Source: Clostridia bacterium (GTDB taxonomy: Bacteria; Bacillota_A; Clostridia; Oscillospirales; CAG-272). Taken from it: 5,929 nucleotides of DNA. Below the pieces are notes generated by a model. The model saw only the letters and a list, made by a program, of their open reading frames with translations. It ran no database searches and was not told the origin of the DNA. Made by a program: the position numbers and the translations under genes. The stretch spans positions 1 to 5,929 of the forward strand of contig JAGAIH010000225.1 of assembly GCA_017626655.1 (NCBI GenBank), written 5' to 3'. This document shows positions 5,667 through 5,929 of the stretch, in pieces. Numbering within the stretch: the stretch's first letter is position 1; each line of letters opens with the position of its first letter.

Positions 5667-5929
5667 TTGGGGGTTGTCGGTGAGGTGACCGCGTCCTTTA
5701 GCCTTCCCCAGCGGGGAAGGGGGACCGCGAAGCGATGGATGAGGAGAGCCGCACACAGAAGCCTTCCGGTTGTGAATTCTCATTGATAGGCAAAGAAAAA
5801 GCTGACACCAAGAAGGTAATCTGAAGCTCGCTCTCCTCATCCGTCACCCGCTAAAGCGGGTGCCACCTTCCCCGCTGGGGAAGGCATCTCGCTTCGCTCG
5901 AGAACGAGAGAACCCACCGCTAAACCCAA
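5667..5929. repeat. Second palindromic (MITE-like) element downstream of araB, running to the window end
   Basis: No gene is seen in the 277 bp after araB. Instead there is an imperfect inverted repeat. The 20-bp block at 5701-5720 (CCTTCCCC-agc-GGGGAAGG with a leading G) is repeated reverse complemented at 5866-5885. GGATGAGGAGAGC (5737-5749) is mirrored exactly at 5830-5842. Between these blocks the arms differ: the right one has a perfect small hairpin CACCCGC-taaa-GCGGGTG (5845-5862), the left one a diverged GACCGCGAAGCGAT. Another hairpin, TCTCG/CGAGA, is at 5887-5903. The outer ends resemble each other (TTGGG...CGGTG from 5667; TTGGGTTTAGCGGT read on the minus strand from 5929). The centre (5750-5829) includes GCCTTCC and TTGTGA pieces like those in the first element. 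It may serve as the araB terminator through its GC hairpins, though no clear U-run follows. The right end may continue past the window. Confidence 0.7.

Overview
The window looks like a piece of a fairly GC-rich Firmicutes chromosome, most likely an uncultured gut Clostridia (Oscillospiraceae-like). That assignment is an inference. It rests on the gene order dnaK-dnaJ-prmA, strong Shine-Dalgarno sites (AAAGGAG), sigma-A type promoters, C/G-rich third codon positions, and palindromic GCCTTCCCC/GGGGAAGGC repeats of a kind I associate with that group. No rRNA, tRNA, CRISPR array or complete transposase gene is visible.

Layout, all genes on the + strand. Positions 1-494 hold the 3' end of dnaK. 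Positions 495-995 are non-coding: a possible dnaK terminator, then an imperfect long inverted repeat of about 380 bp (MITE-like, no ORF of its own). Positions 996-2153 hold dnaJ. Positions 2154-2926 hold an AT-rich insert with its own near-consensus promoter and a small gene of 212 codons that looks like a Pol-beta/cGAS-OAS-type nucleotidyltransferase. Positions 2927-3904 hold prmA (ribosomal protein L11 methyltransferase), followed by a good intrinsic terminator. A consensus promoter then drives a complete L-ribulokinase gene (araB, 4030-5652). The window ends in a second palindromic element (about 5667 to the end), whose right terminus matches the terminus of the first element.

Functionally, dnaK, dnaJ and prmA form the conserved heat-shock/translation block: the Hsp70 chaperone, its J-domain co-chaperone, and an enzyme that trimethylates L11. 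The block is interrupted twice, by the repeat between dnaK and dnaJ and by the nucleotidyltransferase gene between dnaJ and prmA. The latter gene has clearly lower GC and a foreign appearance, and with no terminator after it, its promoter may also transcribe prmA. The araB unit is a separate transcription unit for L-arabinose/L-ribulose use; its usual partners araA and araD are not in the window.

The two points most worth following are the orphan nucleotidyltransferase inside the heat-shock operon, and the pair of palindromic elements that share termini but carry their internal modules in opposite order.
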